A stretch of DNA of 64,000 bases, from assembly GCA_039960995.1 (NCBI GenBank), contig JBDVKF010000093.1, positions 1 through 64,000 on the forward strand, read 5' to 3'. The translations under genes and the position numbers were made by a program. Source of the stretch: JABSSA01 sp039960995 (GTDB lineage: Bacteria > Pseudomonadota > Alphaproteobacteria > Rhodobacterales > Rhodobacteraceae). Position 1 is the first letter of the stretch. Every line of letters begins with the position of its first letter. The notes under the pieces were generated by a model. It did no database searches, had not been told where the DNA came from, and was given only the letters and a program-made list of their open reading frames with translations. Below are positions 18,028-27,254 of the stretch, in pieces.

Positions 18028-18048
18028 AGATCAGGACCTCCCTGATCT
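18028..18048 (-). promoter_or_regulatory. Leader hairpin of nadM with GAGGT loop
   Basis: On the mRNA strand: stem AGATCAGG / CCTGATCT (8 bp, perfect) with loop GAGGT, ending 29 bases before the nadM ATG. The loop and closing pairs match the hairpin before nadV. The SD-like loop might bind the ribosome or a protein, or belong to an NAD-related sensor; this is inference. Confidence 0.5.
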
Positions 18049-18233
18049 GAATTTTCAGTATCAAAAACATAACATTTGAACAAGCTCATCAGGGTCAAAG
18101 GCGATATGCATCCTTTGCATGGCGCGCCTTGGAACAAGGTTGTTGCATTGATCATGATTAGAGATGTCTGACGGGTATCACTCCGAAAATTTAGGTATCT
18201 GGGGTCCGAAAAAGACCTGTAAAGATGCTATTG

Positions 18234-18249
18234 CCGAAACCGGTTTCGG
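18234..18249. promoter_or_regulatory. LacI-family operator, perfect palindrome
   Basis: CCGAAACCGGTTTCGG is a 16-bp perfect inverted repeat with a central CG, the classic form of LacI-family operators, placed 30 bases before the start of the LacI-type gene. It probably gives autoregulation and sugar-dependent control of the downstream transporter operon. Confidence 0.75.
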
Positions 18250-18279
18250 AATTCAATGTGAGTCGCAAGGGGAGATAGA

Positions 18280-19344
18280 ATGACACGAAATGCGTCGACT
18301 TCACCGGGAGGACCAAATCGCTCACGCGTTACGATAAGTGATGTTGCGACTGCCCTTGATCTGACCAAGTCAACTGTATCCCGCGCACTGAATAATTATG
18401 CTGATATCTCCGAAGGCACCCGTTTGAAGGTCATGCGAATGGCTGAACGGATGAACTATCAACCGCTCAGTCAAGCGCAGGCCATAAGGACAGGGCGTAC
18501 GCGGTCGCTTGGCTTTGTATTGCAGCTTGCAGATCACGACGCCCAACGTCCGTTCTTGGCAGAATTTCTTGCGGGCTTGTCAGCGGGATCGACCGCAGAA
18601 GGCTATACACTAACCGTTGCGTCGGCAGATAACGATACGCATCTGATTGAGACGTTCCGCTCGCTCTCGCGAGACCGCAAGGCGGACGGATTTGTTCTGC
18701 CGCGTGCCATGATAAAAGACCCAAGGATCGAAGTGTTGCGCGATGCGGGGGTCCCCTTTGTCTTATATGGTCGTCAGATTGATCCCGATGGATGCTGCTG
18801 GTTCGATATCCGAGGCGAGGATGCGATGCGGGATGCAGTGCTGCACCTGGCTGGGCTAGGTCACAAACGGATTGCATTCATCAATGGTGGTACGATCTAT
18901 TCCTACGCCAAATTGCGGGGCGAGGGCTTTCGCGCTGGTATGGCCCAAGCCAATCTGCCAATTGATCCAAAGCTCATGTTGGAAAACGCGGTGACCATGG
19001 AAAACGGCGCGCAAGCCGCCGGTGCTCTTCTTGATCTTGCACATAGACCAACGGCAATCGTCTGTGCGGTGGATCAAGTCGCCTTGGGAGTTTACCGCGC
19101 AGCAGCGGCGCGCGAACTGACCATTGGGCGCAATCTTTCTGTCATTGGGTATGATGGCATCCGCGAAGGTGCCCATGCACAACCGCCACTGACCACATTT
19201 GCTGTTGATAGCCGCAATGCAGGGGTCGAGCTTGCGACATTGTTAATCAAACGCATTCGGGGCGAAGCTCTCGATACCCTACGCAAAACCGTCCCGCCGG
19301 TTTTCGTCAATCGCGGCTCAACCGGAGCTTGCCCACAGCCATAA
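18280..19344 (+). CDS. LacI-family transcriptional regulator
   Basis: The product is 354 residues, with AAGGGGAG before the ATG. The N-terminal helix-turn-helix and hinge (VTISDVATALDLTKSTVSRALNNY, in pieces ISDVATAL and STVSRAL) are canonical. A periplasmic-binding-protein-like sensor domain follows, with a C-terminal region VIGYDGIREG / PPLTTFAVD. It is the first gene of the sugar transporter cluster (38 bases before the binding protein) and most likely its repressor, released by the imported solute or a derivative. Confidence 0.9.
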   Translation: MTRNASTSPGGPNRSRVTISDVATALDLTKSTVSRALNNYADISEGTRLKVMRMAERMNYQPLSQAQAIRTGRTRSLGFVLQLADHDAQRPFLAEFLAGLSAGSTAEGYTLTVASADNDTHLIETFRSLSRDRKADGFVLPRAMIKDPRIEVLRDAGVPFVLYGRQIDPDGCCWFDIRGEDAMRDAVLHLAGLGHKRIAFINGGTIYSYAKLRGEGFRAGMAQANLPIDPKLMLENAVTMENGAQAAGALLDLAHRPTAIVCAVDQVALGVYRAAAARELTIGRNLSVIGYDGIREGAHAQPPLTTFAVDSRNAGVELATLLIKRIRGEALDTLRKTVPPVFVNRGSTGACPQP

Positions 19345-19382
19345 CGACCAATCAACCACAAGTCTTTCAGGGAGGATAGACG

Positions 19383-20735
19383 ATGACTATCACAGCAAAA
19401 ACAATTCTACGCTCGGGCGTGGCCATGGCGATTGCCCTGTCTGCGACAGCCCTTGCCGCAGAGGACCTGCGCTTTTGGACAACAGAAGAGCAGCCAGAGC
19501 GTTTGGCCCGCCAAGAAGCAATGGCCGCTGATTTTGCCGCTGCAACGGGTCACAACGTTGAAGTGATCCCGGTCTCTGAAAACGACCTTGGTACACGCGC
19601 GACAGCTGCTTTTGCTGCAGGCGACTTGCCAGACGTGATTTATCACACGCTGCAATATGCGGCTCCATGGGCAGAAGCTGGAATTCTGGACACAGACGCG
19701 GCGTCTGATGTGGTCGAAGCTCTCGGTGCTGATACATTCGCACCGGGTGCGTTGAACATGGCCTCGGTTGACGGCGGCTTTGCTTCTGTACCGGTCGACG
19801 GCTGGACACAAATGTTGGTCTACCGCGCTGATCTGTTCGAAGAGAAAGGCCTAGAGCCGCCAAATTCATACGCCAACGTGTTGGCTGCGGTTGAGGCGCT
19901 GCACAACCCGCCTGAGATGTATGGCTTTGTCGCCGCGACCAAGATCGACGAAAACTTCATGAGCCAAGTGCTAGAGCACGTGTTCCTTGCGAACGGTGTG
20001 TCGCCCGTGGGCCCCGCCGGTGTTCAGGACCTTGACCAAGCCGCCACCATCGAAGTGCTTGAGTTTTACAAGGCTATCGCTGAAGCCTCGCCTCCGGGGG
20101 ATCTGTTCTGGGATCAGTCGCGCACGCTGTATTTCAGCGGCAATGCAGCGATGATCATCTGGTCGCCATTTATCCTCGACGAGCTGGCGGGTCTGCGTGA
20201 CAGTGCTCCGCCTACCATTAACGATGACCCAACCTCGCGCGATCTGGCTGCGGCCACGGGCATTGTGACCAACTTTTCTGGCCCGTCGAACCCTGATGGC
20301 GCGGCGTGGGGGGATGTCCGTTACTTTGGCATCACGTCGGATGCGTCGACCGATGCGGCGATGGAGTTCGTGCAGTACTCAATGTCTGACGGGTATGGCT
20401 CGACGTTGGCGATTGCGCCTGAAGGCAAGTTCCCAGTTCGCCGAGGTACAGCCGACAACGCGACCGAGTATGCTGATCTATGGGCAACGCTTGATGTTGG
20501 CGTCGATCGCAAGGCGCCGTTGGGTGACCTTTATGATGGCGCTATGATCGAAGAGATCGTGGGCGGTCTGGATGTGGCCCAACGTTGGGGTGTGGAAGAC
20601 GGCCAGCTTTCTGCGGCTTCTGCCATCATCAACAGTCAGGTCATCAACCGTCTGGTCCGCGAGTTCATCGATGGAGAGCGTGACGCGGCAGCGACAGTTA
20701 TTGAGCTGAATGCAGCGATTGCGGCTGTTCAGTAA
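19383..20735 (+). CDS. ABC transporter substrate-binding protein, carbohydrate type
   Basis: The product is 450 residues with an Sec signal peptide (first about 25 residues, cleavage near ALAAED). Mature start LRFWTTEEQPERL and the two-lobe pattern with WSPFILDEL and the late EGKFPVRRG are those of MalE/UgpB-type family 1 binding proteins. It would capture a sugar or glycoside for the two permeases encoded next. GGAGG lies before ATG 19383. Confidence 0.88.
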   Translation: MTITAKTILRSGVAMAIALSATALAAEDLRFWTTEEQPERLARQEAMAADFAAATGHNVEVIPVSENDLGTRATAAFAAGDLPDVIYHTLQYAAPWAEAGILDTDAASDVVEALGADTFAPGALNMASVDGGFASVPVDGWTQMLVYRADLFEEKGLEPPNSYANVLAAVEALHNPPEMYGFVAATKIDENFMSQVLEHVFLANGVSPVGPAGVQDLDQAATIEVLEFYKAIAEASPPGDLFWDQSRTLYFSGNAAMIIWSPFILDELAGLRDSAPPTINDDPTSRDLAAATGIVTNFSGPSNPDGAAWGDVRYFGITSDASTDAAMEFVQYSMSDGYGSTLAIAPEGKFPVRRGTADNATEYADLWATLDVGVDRKAPLGDLYDGAMIEEIVGGLDVAQRWGVEDGQLSAASAIINSQVINRLVREFIDGERDAAATVIELNAAIAAVQ

Positions 20736-20745
20736 GAGCCAAAAC

Positions 20746-20769
20746 GGGCATCCCCTGCGGGGGGCGCCC
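20746..20769 (+). terminator. GC-rich hairpin between binding protein and permease
   Basis: GGGC (20746-20749) pairs with GCCC (20766-20769) and CCCC (20752-20755) with GGGG (20759-20762) around a TGC loop. No T-run follows. In such operons a hairpin after the binding-protein gene commonly protects its mRNA or lowers permease expression. Confidence 0.5.
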
Positions 20770-20789
20770 AGCCGCCCACGGCTTTCCTG

Positions 20790-22049
20790 ATGAAAGACAG
20801 CACGATGGCAGATCTCGGCCCTCCGACCGGTACCGGACCACTTGGCGTACGCGAAGCGCGCTTGGCATGGGGATTGCTGTTCCCAACGATCACTGCTGTG
20901 GCGCTGGTAGTGCTTTTGCCATTACTGGCGATCTTTTGGATCTCGTTCAAACCGGTTGAGCTGGGCGATTTGCGCGCGCCTGAAGTTGTCCTGCGTGAAG
21001 ATATTCGTGGCGAGTATGATGCAGTCGGGGATGAGGCAACCATCCGTTACCGTCTTCGCAACTCTTCACAAGACGAGCCTATTGCCGGTGTCACATTCTG
21101 GGACGTCATTCCCGAAGGCCTGAATGTGCAAGACCTTGATCCGCGCTGTACAGTGGATGGCCGTACCCTGACTTGTGATCTGGATGATTGGGAACCGGGC
21201 ACACGCGAGACGCTGACCATTCCAGTGATTGTCGAACAGGCCTACTTGGATAACGGATTGCGGCCCCAAGACAGCCCCGCCGCCACGACGGGGACATCAT
21301 CCAACATCCTGACCAACAGCACCTTCACGTTGGATAACTTTAAACGCATCTTCAATGGGGATGAGTTCTTTGAGGTGCTTTGGGTCACCTTGTTCTACGC
21401 TGTCTTTGGTACCATCGGGGCATTGTTGGTGGGGCTCTTTGCGGCCTTGTTGTTGAATAAATCGTTTAAGGGCCAAGGCATCCTGCGCGGCCTTTATCTG
21501 TTCCCATATGTCGCCCCGGTTATTGCCGTCGCATTCGCATGGTTGATCCTATTTGACCCATTTTCAGGATCGGCCAATGCGCTGCTGATCCAGATGGGGG
21601 TGACGCCACAAGCCATCAATTTTTTCGGAGAACGACCCCTGGCCCTGATCATGGTCACGATCTTTGAAATCTGGCGCTATTTCCCGCTGTCGTTCCTATT
21701 CATCCTGGCTCGTATGCAAAGCATCGATAGCGATATGTACGAGGCCGCAGACATGGACGGAGCCTCGCCTTTTCAGCAGTTTTGGTACCTTAGCGTGCCG
21801 CAGCTTTTGGGCATCCTCAGCGTTTTGTTCCTGCTCCGCTTTATCTGGACCTTCAACAAATTCGACGACATTTTCCTGCTAACCGGCGGGAATGCGGGGA
21901 CGCGGACGCTCACCGTAAATGTTTACGAGCAGGCCTTTGCGATTTCCAACATTGGGGCAGGGGCCGCGGTTGCGGTTGTGATCTTTGGCTGTTTGCTCAC
22001 CTTCTCGATCTTCTTCCTCAAGTATATCTCGCAAGAGGAAGGGTTATGA
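20790..22049 (+). CDS. MalF-type sugar ABC permease with a large periplasmic insertion
   Basis: The product is 419 residues (a second ATG at 20805 is possible). TM1 lies near 30-52; between it and the next helix (about 195) is an insertion of roughly 120 residues, 58-175, with a beta-rich sequence (EATIRYRLRNSS, AGVTFWDVIPEGL, paired Cys at 120 and 129) like a DUF11/Ig-type repeat. The rest is a normal permease core with the EAA motif EAADMDGASPFQQFW. It overlaps the next permease gene by four bases. Probably a docking domain for the binding protein. Confidence 0.88.
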   Translation: MKDSTMADLGPPTGTGPLGVREARLAWGLLFPTITAVALVVLLPLLAIFWISFKPVELGDLRAPEVVLREDIRGEYDAVGDEATIRYRLRNSSQDEPIAGVTFWDVIPEGLNVQDLDPRCTVDGRTLTCDLDDWEPGTRETLTIPVIVEQAYLDNGLRPQDSPAATTGTSSNILTNSTFTLDNFKRIFNGDEFFEVLWVTLFYAVFGTIGALLVGLFAALLLNKSFKGQGILRGLYLFPYVAPVIAVAFAWLILFDPFSGSANALLIQMGVTPQAINFFGERPLALIMVTIFEIWRYFPLSFLFILARMQSIDSDMYEAADMDGASPFQQFWYLSVPQLLGILSVLFLLRFIWTFNKFDDIFLLTGGNAGTRTLTVNVYEQAFAISNIGAGAAVAVVIFGCLLTFSIFFLKYISQEEGL

Positions 22050-23263
22050 GCATGCTGCGGTTTGGCTATGTCACGGCGCCGCTTTTGGGAGCGCTTTGGA
22101 TGGCGGTTCTGGCGATCACGATCAGCGTCGCAATGTCCTTTGCGACGGGTGATCCGTTCCGCCCCTCTATTTGGCTGAGCTTGCTTTGGGGCACTGTTGC
22201 CTCGATGGGAGCCGCCGAGATGACCGAGCCGCGAAAAAAGGTTGCCCATTGGGGCGTGATGCTGGCCTTGATTGGCATCACATTGACGCCTTACGGGCCG
22301 ATCCAGCGTGGTGATACAAGCCTGATCGCGACCGTGTTTGCCGCGATTGCGCTGGGCGTGATTTTCGTCTGGTCCACGCGTAAAATTCTTCACGACACGC
22401 CAATCGGATCTTTGACGCGCCATGAATTCGAAGGGGCGGTGATCCGCTTTTTGACGGGCTTTGGGTATATATTCTTTTCCGCCATCGTGCTGATTCCGTT
22501 CTACGTCATGCTCATGACCAGCTTTAAGAACCAATCAGAGCTGATGCAGAACCCTCTCGACTTCTCAATCGATCTTAGCAAAGGGGCCGAACTGTTGCGC
22601 TCTTATGATGAGCTGTTTACTCAGTTCAACTTTGGCACCTATCTTTTCAACTCGTTCTTCATTTCGGTGATCACGGTCTTCATCACCCTCGCATTTGCGA
22701 TCCCGGGGGCCTACGCCGTGGCACGGTTGCGGTTCAGGGGGCGGGCGGTGTTTTCGCGTTCGATCTTGCTGATCTATATGGTGCCGATGATCGTGCTGGC
22801 TCTGCCGATCTACATTGCCTTTTCTGCCACTGGTTTGCGCAACACATTCGTTGGGATCGTGATGATCTACCCTGTCACCACCATCCCCGTCGCACTGTAC
22901 ATGTTGCAAGGTTATTTCCGTGGTTTGCCGTCCGAGGTGGAGGAAGCGGGCCTGATGGACGGGCTCAGCCGTCTCGCCGTGATTTGGAAAATCACGCTGC
23001 CCCTGTCGCTACCTGCGCTGGCATCGGTGTCGCTTTACGTCTTTATGATCGCTTGGAACGAATTCCTGCTGGCTTTCATGCTGCTGGATGATCCTTCGAA
23101 ATTCACACTGACGCGAGGGATTGCCTCGCTCAATTCCTCAGAAATCCCACGGCAACATTTGATGGCCGGGTCGGTGATTGCGACTGTGCCGATCATGGCG
23201 CTGTTCCTGGGGCTCGAACGCTTTATGACGAAAGGGCTGACCGCCGGGTCAGTTAAGGGATGA
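22046..23263 (+). CDS. MalG-type sugar ABC permease with extended N-terminus
   Basis: The product is 405 residues against about 280 for typical MalG proteins. The extra first 120 residues contain about three or four hydrophobic segments (for example near 8-33 and 70-105). The core carries the EAA loop EEAGLMDGLSRLAVIWKITLP, in which EEAGLMDG is diagnostic. It would form a heterodimer with the upstream permease. The ATGA overlap with the previous gene shows translational coupling. Confidence 0.88.
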   Translation: MSMLRFGYVTAPLLGALWMAVLAITISVAMSFATGDPFRPSIWLSLLWGTVASMGAAEMTEPRKKVAHWGVMLALIGITLTPYGPIQRGDTSLIATVFAAIALGVIFVWSTRKILHDTPIGSLTRHEFEGAVIRFLTGFGYIFFSAIVLIPFYVMLMTSFKNQSELMQNPLDFSIDLSKGAELLRSYDELFTQFNFGTYLFNSFFISVITVFITLAFAIPGAYAVARLRFRGRAVFSRSILLIYMVPMIVLALPIYIAFSATGLRNTFVGIVMIYPVTTIPVALYMLQGYFRGLPSEVEEAGLMDGLSRLAVIWKITLPLSLPALASVSLYVFMIAWNEFLLAFMLLDDPSKFTLTRGIASLNSSEIPRQHLMAGSVIATVPIMALFLGLERFMTKGLTAGSVKG

Positions 23264-23264
23264 T

Positions 23265-24518
23265 ATGAGTTTGGACGAAAAGGCCCGCGATATCCTGCGG
23301 ATGAATGACAAGGGCGGCTATACGCTGCCGACCCATGGGCTGTATCCTTACCAATGGAACTGGGACAGCGCCTTTGCGGCCTGGGGGTTCACGACCTTTG
23401 ATCCGGACCGAGGGTGGACCGAACTTGAAACGCTTTTGTCCGGGCAATGGGACGATGGCATGGTGCCGCATATTCTGTTCCACCGGGTTGATTCCAGCTA
23501 TTTTCCCGGCCCCGATGTTTGGCAAGGCCGAGGTCCCGTCGCGTCCTCTGGCATCAGTCAGCCCCCGGTCGCCGCAAGCTTTATGGCCAAGATGCTGGCA
23601 ATGGACCCAAAAGGTGAGCCGCGCGCCCGTGCCATGTGGCCCAAGCTGCATGCGTGGCATCGGTGGTTTATGGAATGGCGTCTGGATCAAGGCGCGGTTT
23701 GCGTGACGCATCCATGGGAGGCAGGACGCGATAATGCACCTGATTGGGACGGCGCGATGAAAGCCATCAATGCGGATGACGTAGGTGAATACACCCGCCG
23801 CGATACCAGCCACGTTGACCCATCCATGCGCCCCACCAAATACGACTATGACCGTTACCTCAAATTGGTGCACCTTGGTGTTTCAGTGAATTGGGACCAA
23901 GACGCGTTGCGCGACATCAATCCGTTCCGCGTGGCTGATCCGACAATGACGTTTGCCCTGCTGCGTGCGCAACGGGATATGGCCGCAATGGGTCGGCGTT
24001 TTGGTGAAGATGTCACAGAAATCGAGGGCTGGATTGCGACACTTAAGGGTGGGGCGGAAACGCTCTGGAACCCGGCGATTGGTGGCTATGACAGCCGCGA
24101 TGTGCATGCGAGCAGCTTTAACGGCGTGCTCTCAAATGCCTCGGCTTTGTGCTGGTATGCGGGCATCAATGATGATCGTGCACGGCCTGCGATTGCGCGC
24201 ATGTTGGATGCTGCAATCTATGGCTTGGCCAGTTTCGACCCCCATGGTGACGGCTTCGAGCCACTGCGTTATTGGCGGGGCCCGACCTGGCCGATCATGA
24301 ATTACCTTGTGGGTTCCGGGATGGAGGAACAAGGCGTCGACGATTTGGCTGCCCGTATCCGCGGTGATACTGCACGCCTCATGGAGATGAACGGATTTGC
24401 CGAATATTATGATCCTCTTAATGGAACACCCGCGGGTGGAGAGACCTTTACTTGGACCGCTGCAGTCTGGCTGGGCTGGGCGCGGGACAATCGCGAAAAT
24501 CGGCGAGGGGCTGCTTAA
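23265..24518 (+). CDS. GH63-like glycosidase (mannosyl/glucosylglycerate hydrolase type)
   Basis: The product is 417 residues, cytoplasmic (no signal peptide). The early motif YPYQWNWDSAFAAWG and the (alpha/alpha)6-barrel features (GQWDDGMVPHI, WRGPTWPIMNYL, GETFTWTAA) match bacterial GH63 enzymes of the mannosylglycerate hydrolase group. Known members split mannosylglycerate or glucosylglycerate. Coupling to the ABC transporter (one-base gap) suggests that the imported solute is a glycosidic compatible solute cleaved inside the cell. The exact substrate is inference. Confidence 0.8.
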   Translation: MSLDEKARDILRMNDKGGYTLPTHGLYPYQWNWDSAFAAWGFTTFDPDRGWTELETLLSGQWDDGMVPHILFHRVDSSYFPGPDVWQGRGPVASSGISQPPVAASFMAKMLAMDPKGEPRARAMWPKLHAWHRWFMEWRLDQGAVCVTHPWEAGRDNAPDWDGAMKAINADDVGEYTRRDTSHVDPSMRPTKYDYDRYLKLVHLGVSVNWDQDALRDINPFRVADPTMTFALLRAQRDMAAMGRRFGEDVTEIEGWIATLKGGAETLWNPAIGGYDSRDVHASSFNGVLSNASALCWYAGINDDRARPAIARMLDAAIYGLASFDPHGDGFEPLRYWRGPTWPIMNYLVGSGMEEQGVDDLAARIRGDTARLMEMNGFAEYYDPLNGTPAGGETFTWTAAVWLGWARDNRENRRGAA

Positions 24519-25534
24519 TGTCATCCATCAAACTAAGTGCTGTAGAGAAATGGTTTGGCGATACTCAAGTCATCAAGGGTGTCGATCTTGAGATCGAAGA
24601 AGGCGAATTCGTCATTTTCGTTGGGCCGTCCGGTTGTGGGAAATCCACACTTTTGAGAATGATCGCTGGGCTCGAAGAAACGTCTCGTGGGCAAATCATG
24701 ATAGGCGATCGGGATGCGACAGCCGAGCAGCCCAACAAACGTGGGCTGGCGATGGTGTTCCAGTCCTATGCGCTTTACCCGCATATGTCCGTGCGCGACA
24801 ATGTGGGCTTTCCTTTAAAATCCGCTGGACTGCCCAAGACTGAAATTGACACCAAGGTGAACGAGGCTGCTCGAGTTTTGAAGCTGGACGATTACATGGA
24901 TCGTCGTCCCAAGGACTTGTCTGGAGGGCAGCGTCAGCGTGTCGCCATTGGCCGCTCGATCGTGCGCGATCCGACGGCGTTCTTGTTTGATGAACCTTTG
25001 TCGAATCTCGATGCCGCTCTGCGGGTTGAGATGCGATATGAAATTGCCAAGCTCCACCAGACACTTAGATCGACAATGATCTATGTAACCCATGATCAGG
25101 TTGAGGCAATGACTTTGGCCGACCGAATTGTGGTGCTTGAATTTGGCCGGATCGCCCAAGTTGGGACACCTCGGGAGCTTTATGAAAAGCCGTCAAACCT
25201 TTTTGTGGCTCAGTTCATTGGATCGCCGAGGATGAATGTTGTTCCAGTCAAGTCACTGAAAGGTGCTGCGCTGCATGAGGATGCAACATCCGTTGGCATG
25301 CGCCCTGAACATATCGAATTGGTCGATCCTGGGGCAGGTTTGATCGACGGAACGGTAGATGTGTTGGAATATTTGGGGGCAGATACCTTCGTTATCCTTA
25401 ACTGTGGCAAGGCTGGTCAAATTACGGTGCGTGTCAGCGGAACGACGACCTTGACCCCAAACGATATTGTTGGCCTGAACATTCCAAACGACCTTCTTCA
25501 CATATTTGATACAAATGGGCTGGCAATCCGTTAA
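24518..25534 (+). CDS. Sugar ABC transporter ATP-binding protein (MalK/UgpC type)
   Basis: The product is 338 residues; start at ATG 24518, overlapping the hydrolase stop by one base and preceded by GAGGGG. Walker A is GPSGCGKST, the signature LSGGQRQRVAIGR, Walker B FLFDEPLSNLDA, and the switch His lies in YVTHDQVEAMTLADR. A C-terminal TOBE-type domain (from about residue 235) is present, as in MalK. It energises the two permeases above. Confidence 0.92.
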   Translation: MSSIKLSAVEKWFGDTQVIKGVDLEIEEGEFVIFVGPSGCGKSTLLRMIAGLEETSRGQIMIGDRDATAEQPNKRGLAMVFQSYALYPHMSVRDNVGFPLKSAGLPKTEIDTKVNEAARVLKLDDYMDRRPKDLSGGQRQRVAIGRSIVRDPTAFLFDEPLSNLDAALRVEMRYEIAKLHQTLRSTMIYVTHDQVEAMTLADRIVVLEFGRIAQVGTPRELYEKPSNLFVAQFIGSPRMNVVPVKSLKGAALHEDATSVGMRPEHIELVDPGAGLIDGTVDVLEYLGADTFVILNCGKAGQITVRVSGTTTLTPNDIVGLNIPNDLLHIFDTNGLAIR

Positions 25535-25586
25535 TGCAGCCACATCGTTGGTGTCGCCGCCAGCGTCAGTGAAAACCTCAAAGCAA

Positions 25587-27254
25587 TCATGCCTTCGGCG
25601 ACGGTTCTAATTCCCCTTGATACGCAGCGATCAGTCCAACGACGGGTGCTGAGATCTCGACATCAAAGCGAAACTTTCCATTCACCTGAGACTCGAAACT
25701 GTTGCCCGAAGGGAGCAACGCAGATGGCAGTGGTAAGCCGAGTAGCGACCAATGACGTGGGATCAAGAACAGCTTCTCATCCCGCACAACCAACGCCAAC
25801 GCAACCTTGATGGGCCCAAAGCGCTCCATCAGCAAGTGTTCGTCCCTGCCTGTGCCGAGCGTCTGGATCGAAAAGAAAGATTTTGTCCCAAATGTTCGTA
25901 ACCATTTCTCACCACCGCGCTCGGGCGTAAACTGCACAGTTACAGGAATTTGCTCGCCGCTCGGGGGAAAGCCGAATAGCTTCCCAATAATCCTGGACAT
26001 CATCCCCGTGCCACGCTGCAAACGAGCGACGCCTTCCCAACTGCGCTCGCCGGTTTCATCGTGAAGTGCCTGAAGCTGTTGAGGTAACGTATCAAAAGCA
26101 TCCCCAAGGATCTCACGATAGAGAGGTGTGTTCTCTGGCTGCTCACCGCGAAATCCTGTGTAAATCGTACGTTTGTCAAAAATCCGCTGATAGTCGTCAA
26201 GATTGAGGGTCTGGGTTGCTGCACGCGCACCATTTGGAATGCGCTCTTTTTTCAGGAGCTTCCGGACAAGCGCTTCGATTGCCATGGAAGGGATATATGG
26301 ACCGTCATCCGCTTCAGCCAGCAAATGCCATGAACGTTCAATCGGCTTACTGTCCTGAAACCCAGTTGCATGCACGAACATGCCACCGCGGTGTTCACCA
26401 AATTTCATCAGATTAAGAACCTTGTGAAAAAAGGGAGCCATTGGTTCAAAACTTGGCAATTTGAATTTTGCCCGCGCTTTGGCCAATAGATTCAATATCC
26501 GGTGCAGGAATTCGGGAACTGGACCAGCACCCATCCAGATGTCTTTAAGGGTGGCGTGCTCTGGCGGAATGACCTGCAAGTCGGGAACATCGACCAGAGA
26601 AAAGTGGATATTCTTCAACGGCATTCGGCCCGGCACTGCGATTGTGTAACGCATGCTTTCTGCAAGGCCGGGCGCCGTTGTTTGCGCCCCGTCACGCGTC
26701 AACTTTACTGGGGTGCCAGCATAGCCGGCCACTGCGCGCATCACATTCAGGCCAATTCCGGCATAAGGTGACGGAGCGATACCACCCGTTACGGAAACGA
26801 TCTGCATGGATTTAGACATTTCGCGCAGAACCGCCGCTGTAAGCACAGGAAAACTGCTGACCCCAGCCAAAACAAAAACACCCGCGTCTTTGGCTGCGCT
26901 GTCAAACTTGGAGACACCAAAAACGAAATCGGCAGCGTCGGCGAAATCCATGTAGTTCACACCAGATCGAATACAGGTTTCGATCACTCCATAACAATCC
27001 TTGCCGTAGTCCTGAAACGGACCCGACGCATCGACAACAAGGTCGGGGGCAAGGGTGTTGATGCTCTGGTCCAGCTCGTCGCGATCGAGTTTGACCGGCT
27101 TAACTGTCGCGGCACCCTGAAGAGTGGCGCAAAATTGCTTGGCGCGATCTAAATTGCGGCCAGATATCAAAATCTCAAGTTCGGGAATGTCGGACAGCAG
27201 CTCTGCGAGACGACCCCCAAACACGCCATACCCACCGAGGATGAGAAGTTTCAT
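25587..27254 (-). CDS. Saccharopine-dehydrogenase-like NAD(P) protein with C-terminal DUF4166
   Basis: The product is 555 residues. The N-terminus is a Rossmann fold (LILGGYGVFGGRLAELL; ISGRNLDRA) as in saccharopine dehydrogenase/enoyl-reductase-like proteins. From about residue 370 a DUF4166 domain follows (LYREILGDAFDTLP ... RFDVEISAP). This fusion occurs in bacteria with no established reaction; a reductase or a lipid-related role are guesses. It overlaps the DCC-family gene by four bases, forming a two-gene operon. Confidence 0.8.
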   Translation of the reverse strand: MKLLILGGYGVFGGRLAELLSDIPELEILISGRNLDRAKQFCATLQGAATVKPVKLDRDELDQSINTLAPDLVVDASGPFQDYGKDCYGVIETCIRSGVNYMDFADAADFVFGVSKFDSAAKDAGVFVLAGVSSFPVLTAAVLREMSKSMQIVSVTGGIAPSPYAGIGLNVMRAVAGYAGTPVKLTRDGAQTTAPGLAESMRYTIAVPGRMPLKNIHFSLVDVPDLQVIPPEHATLKDIWMGAGPVPEFLHRILNLLAKARAKFKLPSFEPMAPFFHKVLNLMKFGEHRGGMFVHATGFQDSKPIERSWHLLAEADDGPYIPSMAIEALVRKLLKKERIPNGARAATQTLNLDDYQRIFDKRTIYTGFRGEQPENTPLYREILGDAFDTLPQQLQALHDETGERSWEGVARLQRGTGMMSRIIGKLFGFPPSGEQIPVTVQFTPERGGEKWLRTFGTKSFFSIQTLGTGRDEHLLMERFGPIKVALALVVRDEKLFLIPRHWSLLGLPLPSALLPSGNSFESQVNGKFRFDVEISAPVVGLIAAYQGELEPSPKA

